DNA of 6,008 nucleotides from Eubacteriales Family XIII. Incertae Sedis bacterium. Its GTDB lineage: Bacteria > Bacillota > Clostridia > Peptostreptococcales > Anaerovoracaceae. The position numbers and the translations under genes were made by a program. Location: assembly GCA_031269205.1 (NCBI GenBank), contig JAISZM010000091.1, positions 1 through 6,008 of the forward strand, read 5' to 3'. How positions within the stretch are numbered: position 1 is the first letter of the stretch; the number at the start of each line of letters is the position of its first letter. Below are positions 1-5,418 of the stretch, one piece after another. Under the pieces are notes generated by a model that saw nothing but the letters and a program-made list of their open reading frames with translations, did not search any database and had not been told where the DNA came from.

Positions 1-5
1 AAACT

Positions 6-32
6 GGACAGTCGAGTGGCTGTCCTTTTTTT
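6..32 (+). terminator. Rho-independent terminator of an upstream gene outside the window
   Basis: GGACAG (6-11) pairs with CTGTCC (20-25). The stem can extend inward through T12-G19 and C13-G18 to leave a GAGT loop. Seven T residues (26-32) follow at once. This is the standard intrinsic terminator layout reading rightward, so a + strand gene must end just left of the window. It also means the ProB-like gene is probably transcribed separately from whatever lies upstream. Confidence 0.85.
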
Positions 33-68
33 ATGGTAAACTATTGAGAGCGATGCGACTGTGGAAGG

Positions 69-92
69 GCGTCAAAACGGTCTCCGGGACGC
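69..92 (+). other. Possible stem-loop in the leader of the ProB-like gene
   Basis: GCGTC (69-73) can pair with GACGC (88-92). Inside it CGG (78-80) pairs with CCG (84-86) around a TCT loop, leaving AAAA opposite a single G as an internal loop. It lies between the upstream terminator and the chosen start at 139. No riboswitch family is recognised, and no clear sigma-70 promoter was found in 33-138. Confidence 0.25.
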
Positions 93-138
93 GGGGCAGT
101 TCGCCGGTGGAGGATATCATAAAATATCGAGGTTATAC

Positions 139-1482
139 ATGAGTAAAAAAACTACGGGAAAACAAATTGTGGTAATAAAGCTTGGTTCCGGTTCGGTGAC
201 GAAAGCCGCGAATATGAACCTTTCGATAATGGCAAAGGTGTTGCAGCAGGCGATACAATTCGTGCGAAAGGGATGGGGCGTTATCCTGGTATCATCCGGT
301 GCGCGAGCCATGGGTGAAACGGTATTGAACGGCATGACCATCAATAAATCAAAGGATTATTGTTCACCGGAATTGGCGTCCTCCTTCGGCCAGCCTGTTT
401 TGATGGATTTTTACAAGTCGTTGAGCGGCATTCAACTCATTCAGATTTTACTCGGGAAAAACGACCTGTTGTCCCGGGAGAAAATGACCATTGTCGCTTC
501 CACCATTCAAGAAGCTCTGCCGCACGGCATCATTCCGATAATAAACGGCAATGATCCGATCGACGTCGATAAGACGAATAACGATTTGATTGCAACGGGT
601 ATAGCGGTCATGATTGGCGCGACGCATCTATTCTTTCTAACCGATGTCAGCGGGGTCTACCGAGAGGAATTGTTATTGAATCAGTTACACGTTTCCGATA
701 TTCACACCATAAAATCGAACGGCGCCGGCGTCGGGACAGGGGGCATCAAATCGAAGTTGAAAGCCGCGGAGGTGGCCGCGAAAAACGGGATTCAAGTGAA
801 CATAGTGAACGTCGATGATTTCAGCATAGGACATTTTGATAAAAATAACGAGAAGGCGGGTACAGAGATATTATCAAATATATCAAACAGATATAGCGAT
901 AGCGATAAGTGGATATCCGGAGGAGCCATCGCCCAGGGTACGTTGACAATAAATTTGGAAGCCGAGAGAAGCATCGTCGACGGCAACAGTCTTTTCGCCT
1001 CGGGCGTCAAACGTATCAGTGGTAATTTTGCGCAAGGCGACGTCGTCGAAATTCGGAGTCCCCGAGGGAAGCTGCTCGGTCGTGGCGCGTGTAACCTTTC
1101 GAGTGAATTGCTCAGATTGATACGCGCGTCAAGCATTGAATATATCAACAATTCACTCATGCTGATTCTCACGAGGGCCGCAAAGATACCGGTGGGCAGC
1201 GGTACTTTAGACAGTAAACTCAATAATGTGAACACCTGCATCGATGCGTTGAGCGTTGAAAGCAAGCAAGCGCTGTTTCGTGAGGTGATCGGTTTGTTCC
1301 CGGACTTCACCGCAAAAGCTATGATCAGATTCATAGAACACAAAAATGATTATCCTGCAACAGCCGGCGGCAATACAGGGATTCAGACGACCGGGGAAGA
1401 CAATGAATTGGACTACTCATTTAAAGACCTCGTCTCCCGATTAACGATTGTTCATAACGATGATCTCATAGTTTTTGAGTAG
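139..1482 (+). CDS. proB: Glutamate 5-kinase-like protein (ProB family) with interrupted PUA domain
   Basis: Glutamate 5-kinase phosphorylates L-glutamate to gamma-glutamyl phosphate, the first step of proline synthesis, in the cytoplasm. The 447-residue product shows an amino-acid kinase domain: KLGSGSVT (14-21), VSSGA (51-55), FGQ (83-85), NGND (136-139), LTDVSGVY (167-174) and GTGGIKSKLKAAEVA (199-213). A PUA domain follows from about residue 267 (GNSLFASGVK, GNFAQGDVVEI), and the protein ends in VHNDDLIVFE, like the usual ProB terminus (VHRDDLV). ATG139 is preferred: GAGG sits 6 nt upstream and the product then begins just before the kinase core. The in-frame GTG61 would add 26 residues unlike the family. 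ProB is usually about 370 residues; the surplus is roughly residues 347-428, inserted within the PUA domain. The family's NEND is NGND, and DND in the glutamate-binding loop is T-N-N with a nearby deletion of about 4 residues. No proA follows, so activity as a normal ProB is uncertain. Confidence 0.8.
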   Translation: MSKKTTGKQIVVIKLGSGSVTKAANMNLSIMAKVLQQAIQFVRKGWGVILVSSGARAMGETVLNGMTINKSKDYCSPELASSFGQPVLMDFYKSLSGIQLIQILLGKNDLLSREKMTIVASTIQEALPHGIIPIINGNDPIDVDKTNNDLIATGIAVMIGATHLFFLTDVSGVYREELLLNQLHVSDIHTIKSNGAGVGTGGIKSKLKAAEVAAKNGIQVNIVNVDDFSIGHFDKNNEKAGTEILSNISNRYSDSDKWISGGAIAQGTLTINLEAERSIVDGNSLFASGVKRISGNFAQGDVVEIRSPRGKLLGRGACNLSSELLRLIRASSIEYINNSLMLILTRAAKIPVGSGTLDSKLNNVNTCIDALSVESKQALFREVIGLFPDFTAKAMIRFIEHKNDYPATAGGNTGIQTTGEDNELDYSFKDLVSRLTIVHNDDLIVFE

Positions 1483-1498
1483 AAATATCGAAAACCCA

Positions 1499-1527
1499 TT
1501 GATAAACAATTACATCATAATTATAAT
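1499..1527 (+). promoter_or_regulatory. Sigma-70-type promoter for brnTA
   Basis: TTGATA (1499-1504) matches the -35 consensus at 5 of 6 positions. After exactly 17 bp comes a perfect TATAAT (1522-1527). Transcription would start about 6-8 nt later, at roughly 1533-1535, which coincides with the brnT ATG at 1534. This is the strongest promoter seen in the window. Confidence 0.8.
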
Positions 1528-1533
1528 GTAATT
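1508..1533. promoter_or_regulatory. 26-bp palindromic operator over the brnTA -10 box
   Basis: The two 13-nt halves are complementary at 12 of 13 positions; the only mismatch is C1516 against A1525. The outer arms read AATTACAT and ATGTAATT. The palindrome covers the whole -10 box and ends one base before the brnT start codon. BrnT-BrnA complexes are known to repress their own promoter through the ribbon-helix-helix BrnA subunit, so this is the expected operator. The assignment to BrnA is inference. Confidence 0.7.
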
Positions 1534-1833
1534 ATGAATGAAATAAAGTTTGTATGGGATGAGAATAAAAATCAAAAGAATATAAAGTCCCATGGCATTT
1601 CCTTTGAAGAAGCGAAAACAGTATTTTACGATCCAATCGCAAAAATAATTTATGACCCGGATCATTCAAAGGAAGAAGACCGTTTTATTATTCTGGGATT
1701 GAGCAAAGCATTAAATTTATTGATCGTATGCCATTGTTATAAGGGTAAAGAAGATCGAATAAGAATATTTTCAGCAAGGAAGGCGACAAAGAATGAGAAG
1801 AGGCAATATGGAGGAAATAGAGATGAAGGCTGA
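1534..1833 (+). CDS. brnT: BrnT family ribonuclease toxin (type II toxin-antitoxin)
   Basis: BrnT toxins are small RNases with a RelE-like fold that stop translation and are neutralised by binding BrnA. The 99-residue product has the family order: FVWDENKNQKNIKSHGISFEEA (6-27, the W-D-x-x-K...HG-I-x-F-x-E-A signature), then YDPDHS (40-45), EDRFIILG (48-55) and RIRIFSARKAT (75-85) near the end. The length is typical. The ATG at 1534 is the only start that keeps the conserved N-terminus. No Shine-Dalgarno sequence precedes it, and the predicted transcription start falls on or next to it, so leaderless translation is likely. It overlaps brnA by 11 nt, the usual toxin-first operon. Base composition is much richer in A and T than the genes downstream, consistent with horizontal acquisition. 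Confidence 0.92.
   Translation: MNEIKFVWDENKNQKNIKSHGISFEEAKTVFYDPIAKIIYDPDHSKEEDRFIILGLSKALNLLIVCHCYKGKEDRIRIFSARKATKNEKRQYGGNRDEG
1810..1815 (+). promoter_or_regulatory. Ribosome binding site that fixes the brnA start
   Basis: GGAGGA lies 7 nt before ATG1823, inside the 3' end of brnT. In-frame ATGs at 1793 and 1808 have no comparable site, and starting at 1823 gives the N-terminus typical of BrnA. The antitoxin thus has a strong ribosome site while the toxin has none, which would favour antitoxin excess. Confidence 0.75.
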
Positions 1834-2032
1834 ATACGATTTTTCAAAAGCGAAACCAAATCCGTATATAAAAAATTTGCGAAAACAAATAACGATAAGA
1901 ATCGACACCGACACAATAGAATATTTCAAAAAGCAGGCGGAAGAAACCGGAATAAAGTATCAGAATCTAATAAACATGTACTTATCGGATTGTGTTACGA
2001 ATGGGAAAACGCCAAAAGTATCATGGAGGTAA
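1823..2032 (+). CDS. brnA: BrnA family antitoxin, ribbon-helix-helix
   Basis: BrnA binds and neutralises BrnT, and the complex represses the shared promoter. The 69-residue product begins MKAEYDFSKAKPNPY, a BrnA-type start. It then has a beta strand KQITIRID (21-28), helix TDTIEYFKKQAEETG (29-43) and helix KYQNLINMYLSDCV (45-58), which is the ribbon-helix-helix DNA-binding fold. ATG1823 is chosen over 1793 and 1808 because of GGAGGA at 1810-1815. The gene shares the AT-rich composition of brnT and ends at TAA 2030-2032. No U-tract terminator follows. The 26-bp palindrome at 1508-1533 is its probable binding site. Confidence 0.9.
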   Translation: MKAEYDFSKAKPNPYIKNLRKQITIRIDTDTIEYFKKQAEETGIKYQNLINMYLSDCVTNGKTPKVSWR

Positions 2033-2035
2033 CCT

Positions 2036-2065
2036 GTGTCATGGGGACGTGTCACTTGACACGTT
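2036..2065. repeat. REP-like palindrome with three GTGTCA copies
   Basis: GTGTCA occurs at 2036-2041 and 2049-2054 and inverted as TGACAC at 2057-2062. ACGTGTCA (2047-2054) and TGACACGT (2057-2064) form a perfect 8-bp inverted repeat around CT. The adjoining GGGGACGTGTCA resembles the palindromic debris often found beside IS200-like REP transposases, but no transposase is in the window. It has no U-tract, so it is a poor terminator for brnTA. Confidence 0.4.
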
Positions 2066-2183
2066 CATCCTGCAATCGATCACGGCCTCGGGGGTTGCGT
2101 TGAGGTTTCCGATTTGCCACGATGATGGTGATTGACCCGTGTTCTAATTCCTCCGCTTGACGCGGGAGCGCGGGAGTGGTATC

Positions 2184-2207
2184 ATATGTTAGCTCTTGCT
2201 AACATAT
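2184..2207. promoter_or_regulatory. Palindromic operator, GTTAG-N6-CTAAC site 1
   Basis: Perfect 10-bp arms (ATATGTTAGC and GCTAACATAT) flank TCTT, 153 bp ahead of the regulator start. The core GTTAG-N6-CTAAC occupies 2188-2203. The same core recurs at 2249-2264 and 3999-4014, always in a non-coding region upstream of a gene. This is what supports a protein-binding site rather than chance. Confidence 0.65.
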
Positions 2208-2248
2208 TCTCATTGCGACTCCCTGGCGCGGGTGAAGTGGGCTTGCTG

Positions 2249-2264
2249 GTTAGTGAACACTAAC
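2249..2264. promoter_or_regulatory. Palindromic operator, GTTAG-N6-CTAAC site 2
   Basis: GTTAGTG and CACTAAC form perfect 7-bp arms around AA. The outer GTTAG/CTAAC half-sites and the 6-nt spacing match site 1, while the inner bases differ, so the half-sites rather than the hairpin look conserved. Its centre is 61 bp from that of site 1. Confidence 0.6.
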
Positions 2265-2359
2265 ATGCGGGGCGTCAACGGCGAAGACGGGTGCCGGGAT
2301 GGAAGGGTCAGAGTTCAGCGTTTGGTTTTCGGGGTAAAGTTTGAGGAAGACGGGTTCGC

Positions 2360-3787
2360 ATGATCGTTTTGGACGCTCGCGGTAAGACTCCGCTTCATGT
2401 TCAGATATTCAATCGGATCAGGTACGATATCCTTGCTGGCAAGACCGCGCCCGGCGTGAAGCTACCTTCCGCGCGGGCGCTCTCCGTCGAATTGTCCGTC
2501 AGCAGGAATACCGTGGATCTGGCTTACAGCAGACTTTCGGACGAGGGTTTTATCTGCGGTGTGCCACGTGTCGGTTATTTCGTGGAAACCGGCACCGCGT
2601 TCCGCGGTGGCATCCCTGACGAAGGCGGCTCCTCACGTGCTTCCATCGACGACGTGGAAGATGAGGGTATCAGGTTCGACTTTCGCGGGGAGAAGGTGTC
2701 GTCTGACGATTTGTCCCGTACGTACTGGCAGCGATTTGTCACAAAGAGCCTTTGGGAGGACGGAACCGAGGGCATGTCCCGCGTCGAACATTTCGACGAC
2801 GACTACGGGCTGCGCGAGGAGATACGAAAGTATGTGTATCGTTTTCGCGGCATCGAATGCGATTCCGATATGATATTCCCGGCGGCTGACGCGCGCGCGT
2901 GCGCGGAACTCGTCTGCCTGTCGTTGAAACTGTCGGGCGCGGGCGCGCGTGTAGGAACTGAGAATCCGTGTCGTGACCGCGTTCGTCGCGTCTTCCGAAA
3001 AAACGGTTTTGAGGTTCTTCCTATAGAATTAGATAAATACGGCGCCACCATCGAGTCCGCGGTGGACTCAGGCGCCGGGACGATATGGCTGACGCCTTCC
3101 TGTCAATTCCCTACGGCCGCGGTCATGCCGATAGAGCGACGCGAGAACTTCGCTGAGTGGGCGCGGCGTGACGGCCGTATCATCGTCGAGGACGATTCCG
3201 GCTGCCACTATTATTATGGGCGCAGACCCCTGCCCGCAATCCATTCGCTCATTCCCGAAAACGTCAGGTATATCGGCGGACTGTCGGACGTGCTGTTCCC
3301 CGGCGGCGCCGTTTCATGGCTGATACTGCCGAAGAAAGCCGCGGCGGAGCTTCGCGGGCGATTGGCGGATAACGGCCCGCTCGCGCCTTTTCTCATACGG
3401 CATCCGTTGGAGCTGTACATGCGGGAGGGTCGCCTCGAAAGCCGGCTGCGGAAGATGCGAAAGCGGCAGGGCGCTAAACGGCGCGCGTTGATAAGTGCGC
3501 TTGGCGAGGTGTTTGAGGATCGGATATTCGTTTCGGACACGCGGTCGGGCCTACACGTTCTCGTGCGCGCAGGATGGGATGCCGACGAAAGCGAACTTGT
3601 GGAACAGGCGCGTCGCACCGGCGTCGCCGTATGCTCGACGTCGCAATTTTGGTACAACACCGCGGATGGCGTGGCGGGTGGTGGCGATTCAAAGAGAGGC
3701 GCGACGGTGCTGCTGCACTGCGGGGGTGTGCGTGAGGAGGACATTCCAGGCGCCGTTCTGCTGCTGCGCGAGGTGTGGAAGGTGTAG
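2360..3787 (+). CDS. GntR/MocR-type transcription regulator with degenerate PLP site
   Basis: MocR regulators join an N-terminal GntR winged-helix DNA-binding domain to a fold-type I aminotransferase-like domain that normally binds PLP and senses amino compounds. Residues 1-77 are a clear GntR domain: PLHVQIFNRIRYDILAG, then KLPSARALSVELSVSRNTVDLAYSRL, EGF and GYFVE. The second domain is recognisable from TPSCQFPTA (245-253), VEDD (276-279), RPLPAI, YIGGLSDVLFP (304-314) and SGLH. The 475-residue length is normal. The cofactor site is not: the Schiff-base lysine of the S-K motif is Asp310, the tyrosine of EDDY is Ser280, the phosphate-contacting arginine after the lysine loop aligns with Ala317, and TPSHQF reads TPSCQF. 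It probably cannot bind PLP in the standard way. ATG2360 is the only start that gives a complete domain; ribosome signals are weak (GAGGA 12 nt away, GGG 5 nt away). Two palindromes lie upstream and one lies ahead of the next gene. The target is not proven. Confidence 0.85.
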   Translation: MIVLDARGKTPLHVQIFNRIRYDILAGKTAPGVKLPSARALSVELSVSRNTVDLAYSRLSDEGFICGVPRVGYFVETGTAFRGGIPDEGGSSRASIDDVEDEGIRFDFRGEKVSSDDLSRTYWQRFVTKSLWEDGTEGMSRVEHFDDDYGLREEIRKYVYRFRGIECDSDMIFPAADARACAELVCLSLKLSGAGARVGTENPCRDRVRRVFRKNGFEVLPIELDKYGATIESAVDSGAGTIWLTPSCQFPTAAVMPIERRENFAEWARRDGRIIVEDDSGCHYYYGRRPLPAIHSLIPENVRYIGGLSDVLFPGGAVSWLILPKKAAAELRGRLADNGPLAPFLIRHPLELYMREGRLESRLRKMRKRQGAKRRALISALGEVFEDRIFVSDTRSGLHVLVRAGWDADESELVEQARRTGVAVCSTSQFWYNTADGVAGGGDSKRGATVLLHCGGVREEDIPGAVLLLREVWKV

Positions 3788-3812
3788 GCGAAAGGGTTGT
3801 TACCCCGACGCT

Positions 3813-3844
3813 TATTACCCCGGCTGCGAACAGCAGGGGTAATA
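3813..3844 (+). other. Stable hairpin downstream of the regulator gene
   Basis: TATTACCCC (3813-3821) pairs perfectly with GGGGTAATA (3836-3844). After a G-A mismatch, GCTG (3823-3826) pairs with CAGC (3831-3834) around a CGAA loop. It starts 25 nt after the stop codon. There is no following U-tract, so it is either an atypical terminator or an mRNA-stabilising or processing element. TTACCCCG also occurs at 3800-3807, offering a competing pairing partner. Confidence 0.5.
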
Positions 3845-3956
3845 CCTATAGTAAGTCGTCACTTCGTCGCTGCATTGAACCGCCGGAGACAATAAAGTCT
3901 TCAAAGTCCAGCAATGATCCGGTAATTTGGCAGAGCTGTTGCTATCAGCAATTCAT

Positions 3957-3992
3957 CTGGCTCTCTAAAGAATCATCGAACTGGCTCTTTAA
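3957..3992. repeat. Direct repeat CTGGCTCTYTAA upstream of the iron permease
   Basis: CTGGCTCTCTAA (3957-3968) recurs as CTGGCTCTTTAA (3981-3992), 11 of 12 identical and offset by 24 nt. The second copy ends 6 nt before the GTTAG-N6-CTAAC palindrome. MocR regulators such as GabR bind direct repeats, so this could be a regulator site. No copy was seen upstream of the regulator gene itself. Confidence 0.4.
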
Positions 3993-3998
3993 TTATAG

Positions 3999-4014
3999 GT
4001 TAGCTGTTGCTAAC
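3999..4014. promoter_or_regulatory. Palindromic operator, GTTAG-N6-CTAAC site 3, before the iron permease
   Basis: GTTAGC and GCTAAC form perfect arms around TGTT, 53 bp before the permease start. It shares 14 of 16 core bases with site 1 (GTTAGC-TCTT-GCTAAC), and both continue rightward as AT. A further lone CTAAC half-site lies at 4027-4031. Its position is right for control of the iron genes. Confidence 0.65.
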
Positions 4015-4067
4015 ATGTAGTCACGCCTAACAAATGGTGGTTTGGGACATACGAAGGGATCTTTTAA

Positions 4068-5351
4068 ATGAAGGCATATCTCATGCAGGAGGGTTCACGA
4101 ACTGCTGCGCTGGTCGCGCAGAGCGTTTCGGCACGAAGAGTTTTATCCGTAGCGGCACTGGCTGTGATCGCCTTCTTCGTGTTTGCCGGACCCGTGGCGG
4201 CGGCCGAGACGGCGCACGAGTCGTGGAACGACGTCGTCGACGATATGGAGGCGGAGATCAACGCGGCCTACGATCTGTACGCGGCGGGCGACGTGGACGG
4301 CGGCAAGGCCCAGGTTGATGTCGCATACTACAGTTACTATGAAAAACTCGGTTTTGAGAAGACCGTGATGGCCTATATCTCGGGCGACCGCGCGGCGAAG
4401 GTCGAGTATCAGTTCAGTTTCGCGAAGAAGGCCATGACGGCGGGCGAGTCCGAGAGCGCCGTCAGGGAGTCGCTGGATGAACTCACGCGGTTGCTGCGCG
4501 AGGACGCAAGCACGCTCGACGGCGAAACGGAGAGCGCGGGCGGGGTTTTCGTGGGTTCGCTGGTCATCATCACGCGCGAGGGTTTCGAGGCTATCATCAT
4601 CGTCGGCGCAATCATCGCGTACTTGGTCAAGAGCGGCAACGCGGAGAAGACGCGCGCCATCTACGTCGGCTGTGTCGTCGCGCTGGCGGCGAGCGTAGCC
4701 TTGGCTGTCATTCTGAACATCCTGACGGGGCTGACCGGCGCCAATCAGGAGATCATAGAAGGCGTGACGATGCTCATAGCGGTCGCGGTTCTGTTCTGGG
4801 TCAGCAACTGGATGGTATCCAAGGCCGACGCCGACGCGTGGCGCGGTTATATCGAGGGGGCTGTGAAGAGTTCCGTCACGAAGGGGAGCGTGTTCTCTCT
4901 CGCGTTCGCCGCCTTCCTCGCCGTGTTCCGTGAGGGCGCGGAGACCATACTGTTCTATCAGGCGCTTTTGGCGGGTACCGATACGCACGTCAACATGATC
5001 TGGATAGGCTTGGCTGTGGGCGGCGTCATACTCGTCGTCGTCTACCTGCTGATCCGCTTCCTCAGCATACGCATACCGCTGAAGCCGTTCTTCCTCGGCA
5101 CGAGCATCCTGCTGTTCATCATCTCCATTTCCTTCATCGGCGCCGGTGTCAAGGAACTTCAGGAGGGGAACGTCGTCGGCGTGACGCCCGTACAGGGGAT
5201 AGGCTCGGTCGATATCCTCGGCGTATATCCGACGGTGGAGACGCTTGTGCCGCAGAGCGCCCTGCTCGTACTGACGGTCGTATTGATAGTGGTGCAGCTC
5301 AGGAAGCAGAAGAGGCTACGCCAGACGGCGAAAAAACAGCAAGACGCGTAA
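4068..5351 (+). CDS. FTR1-family iron permease
   Basis: FTR1-type permeases carry iron across the cytoplasmic membrane; in bacteria they work with P19 lipoproteins (FetM/FetP type) or with EfeO/EfeB. The 427-residue product has a signal peptide (Arg-rich start, hydrophobic 25-43, likely cleavage near Ala46). A helical extracytoplasmic domain follows (47-155), containing YYSYYEKLGFEKTVMAYISG. The permease domain has about seven membrane segments, near 158-187, 197-219, 230-250, 274-300, 309-331, 339-358 and 394-411. Both iron-binding R-E-x-x-E motifs are present: REGFE (170-174) and REGAE (288-292). GAGVKELQEG (358-367) and GVYPTVETL (385-393) are also family-like. The start at 4068 has GAAGGGA 8 nt upstream; ATG4083 is a possible alternative. 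The next gene is P19-like, so iron uptake is well supported. The palindrome at 3999-4014 probably regulates it. Confidence 0.93.
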   Translation: MKAYLMQEGSRTAALVAQSVSARRVLSVAALAVIAFFVFAGPVAAAETAHESWNDVVDDMEAEINAAYDLYAAGDVDGGKAQVDVAYYSYYEKLGFEKTVMAYISGDRAAKVEYQFSFAKKAMTAGESESAVRESLDELTRLLREDASTLDGETESAGGVFVGSLVIITREGFEAIIIVGAIIAYLVKSGNAEKTRAIYVGCVVALAASVALAVILNILTGLTGANQEIIEGVTMLIAVAVLFWVSNWMVSKADADAWRGYIEGAVKSSVTKGSVFSLAFAAFLAVFREGAETILFYQALLAGTDTHVNMIWIGLAVGGVILVVVYLLIRFLSIRIPLKPFFLGTSILLFIISISFIGAGVKELQEGNVVGVTPVQGIGSVDILGVYPTVETLVPQSALLVLTVVLIVVQLRKQKRLRQTAKKQQDA

Positions 5352-5391
5352 AGCGATCCGTAATCCGACACAACATGATAGTCGGTTAGGA

Positions 5392-5418
5392 GGTCGCGAG
5401 GTGATTCGGCCCGCGACC
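5392..5418 (+). other. Hairpin in the permease-lipoprotein spacer
   Basis: GGTCGCG (5392-5398) pairs perfectly with CGCGACC (5412-5418); inside, GG (5400-5401) can pair with CC (5410-5411) across a bulged A. No U-tract follows, so it is not a standard terminator. It could protect the permease mRNA end or mark a processing site. It overlaps the possible leader ORF that starts at 5401. Confidence 0.45.

Larger units (their letters stand above)
2033..2359. other. Non-coding spacer between brnA and the MocR-like regulator
   Basis: No convincing ORF is present on either strand. From left to right it contains a REP-like GTGTCA palindrome (2036-2065), about 120 nt in which nothing is recognised, and two GTTAG-N6-CTAAC palindromes (2184-2207 and 2249-2264). 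Base composition switches from AT-rich to GC-rich here, so it marks the right boundary of the toxin-antitoxin insert. Confidence 0.6.
3788..4067. other. Non-coding spacer between regulator and iron permease
   Basis: No credible gene is seen. It holds a strong hairpin just after the regulator stop (3813-3844), a 12-nt direct repeat (3957-3992) and the third GTTAG-N6-CTAAC palindrome (3999-4014). It ends with the permease ribosome site GAAGGGA (4053-4059). A promoter is expected near the palindrome, but no -35/-10 pair convincing enough to call was found. Confidence 0.55.

Noticed and set aside
61..138. GTG61 as start of the ProB-like protein, adding 26 residues
   Set aside because: The added residues have no counterpart in ProB, which begins just before the K-x-G motif, and ATG139 has its own GAGG at a good distance.
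792..1343. Minus-strand open frame opposite the ProB-like gene (183 codons)
   Set aside because: The plus-strand frame carries clear kinase and PUA motifs; the reverse product shows no domain.
1793..1822. ATG1793 or ATG1808 as the brnA start
   Set aside because: Only ATG1823 has a strong ribosome site (GGAGGA, 7 nt), and it yields the typical BrnA N-terminus.
2047..2064. Intrinsic terminator of brnTA
   Set aside because: The hairpin has a 2-nt loop and no run of T after it.
2184..2264. Classical DtxR/IdeR iron boxes
   Set aside because: The half-sites match but the spacing is 6 nt rather than 1 nt, so the standard consensus is not met; they are recorded as an unassigned operator.
3214..3744. 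Minus-strand open frame opposite the regulator (176 codons)
   Set aside because: Low-complexity Ser/Arg/Pro product fully inside a convincing gene; explained by codon bias.
4143..4988. Long open frame on the minus strand opposite the iron permease (281 codons)
   Set aside because: It is a mirror of GC-rich codon use in a well-conserved permease; the Arg/Asp/His-rich product has no domain and no ribosome site was seen.
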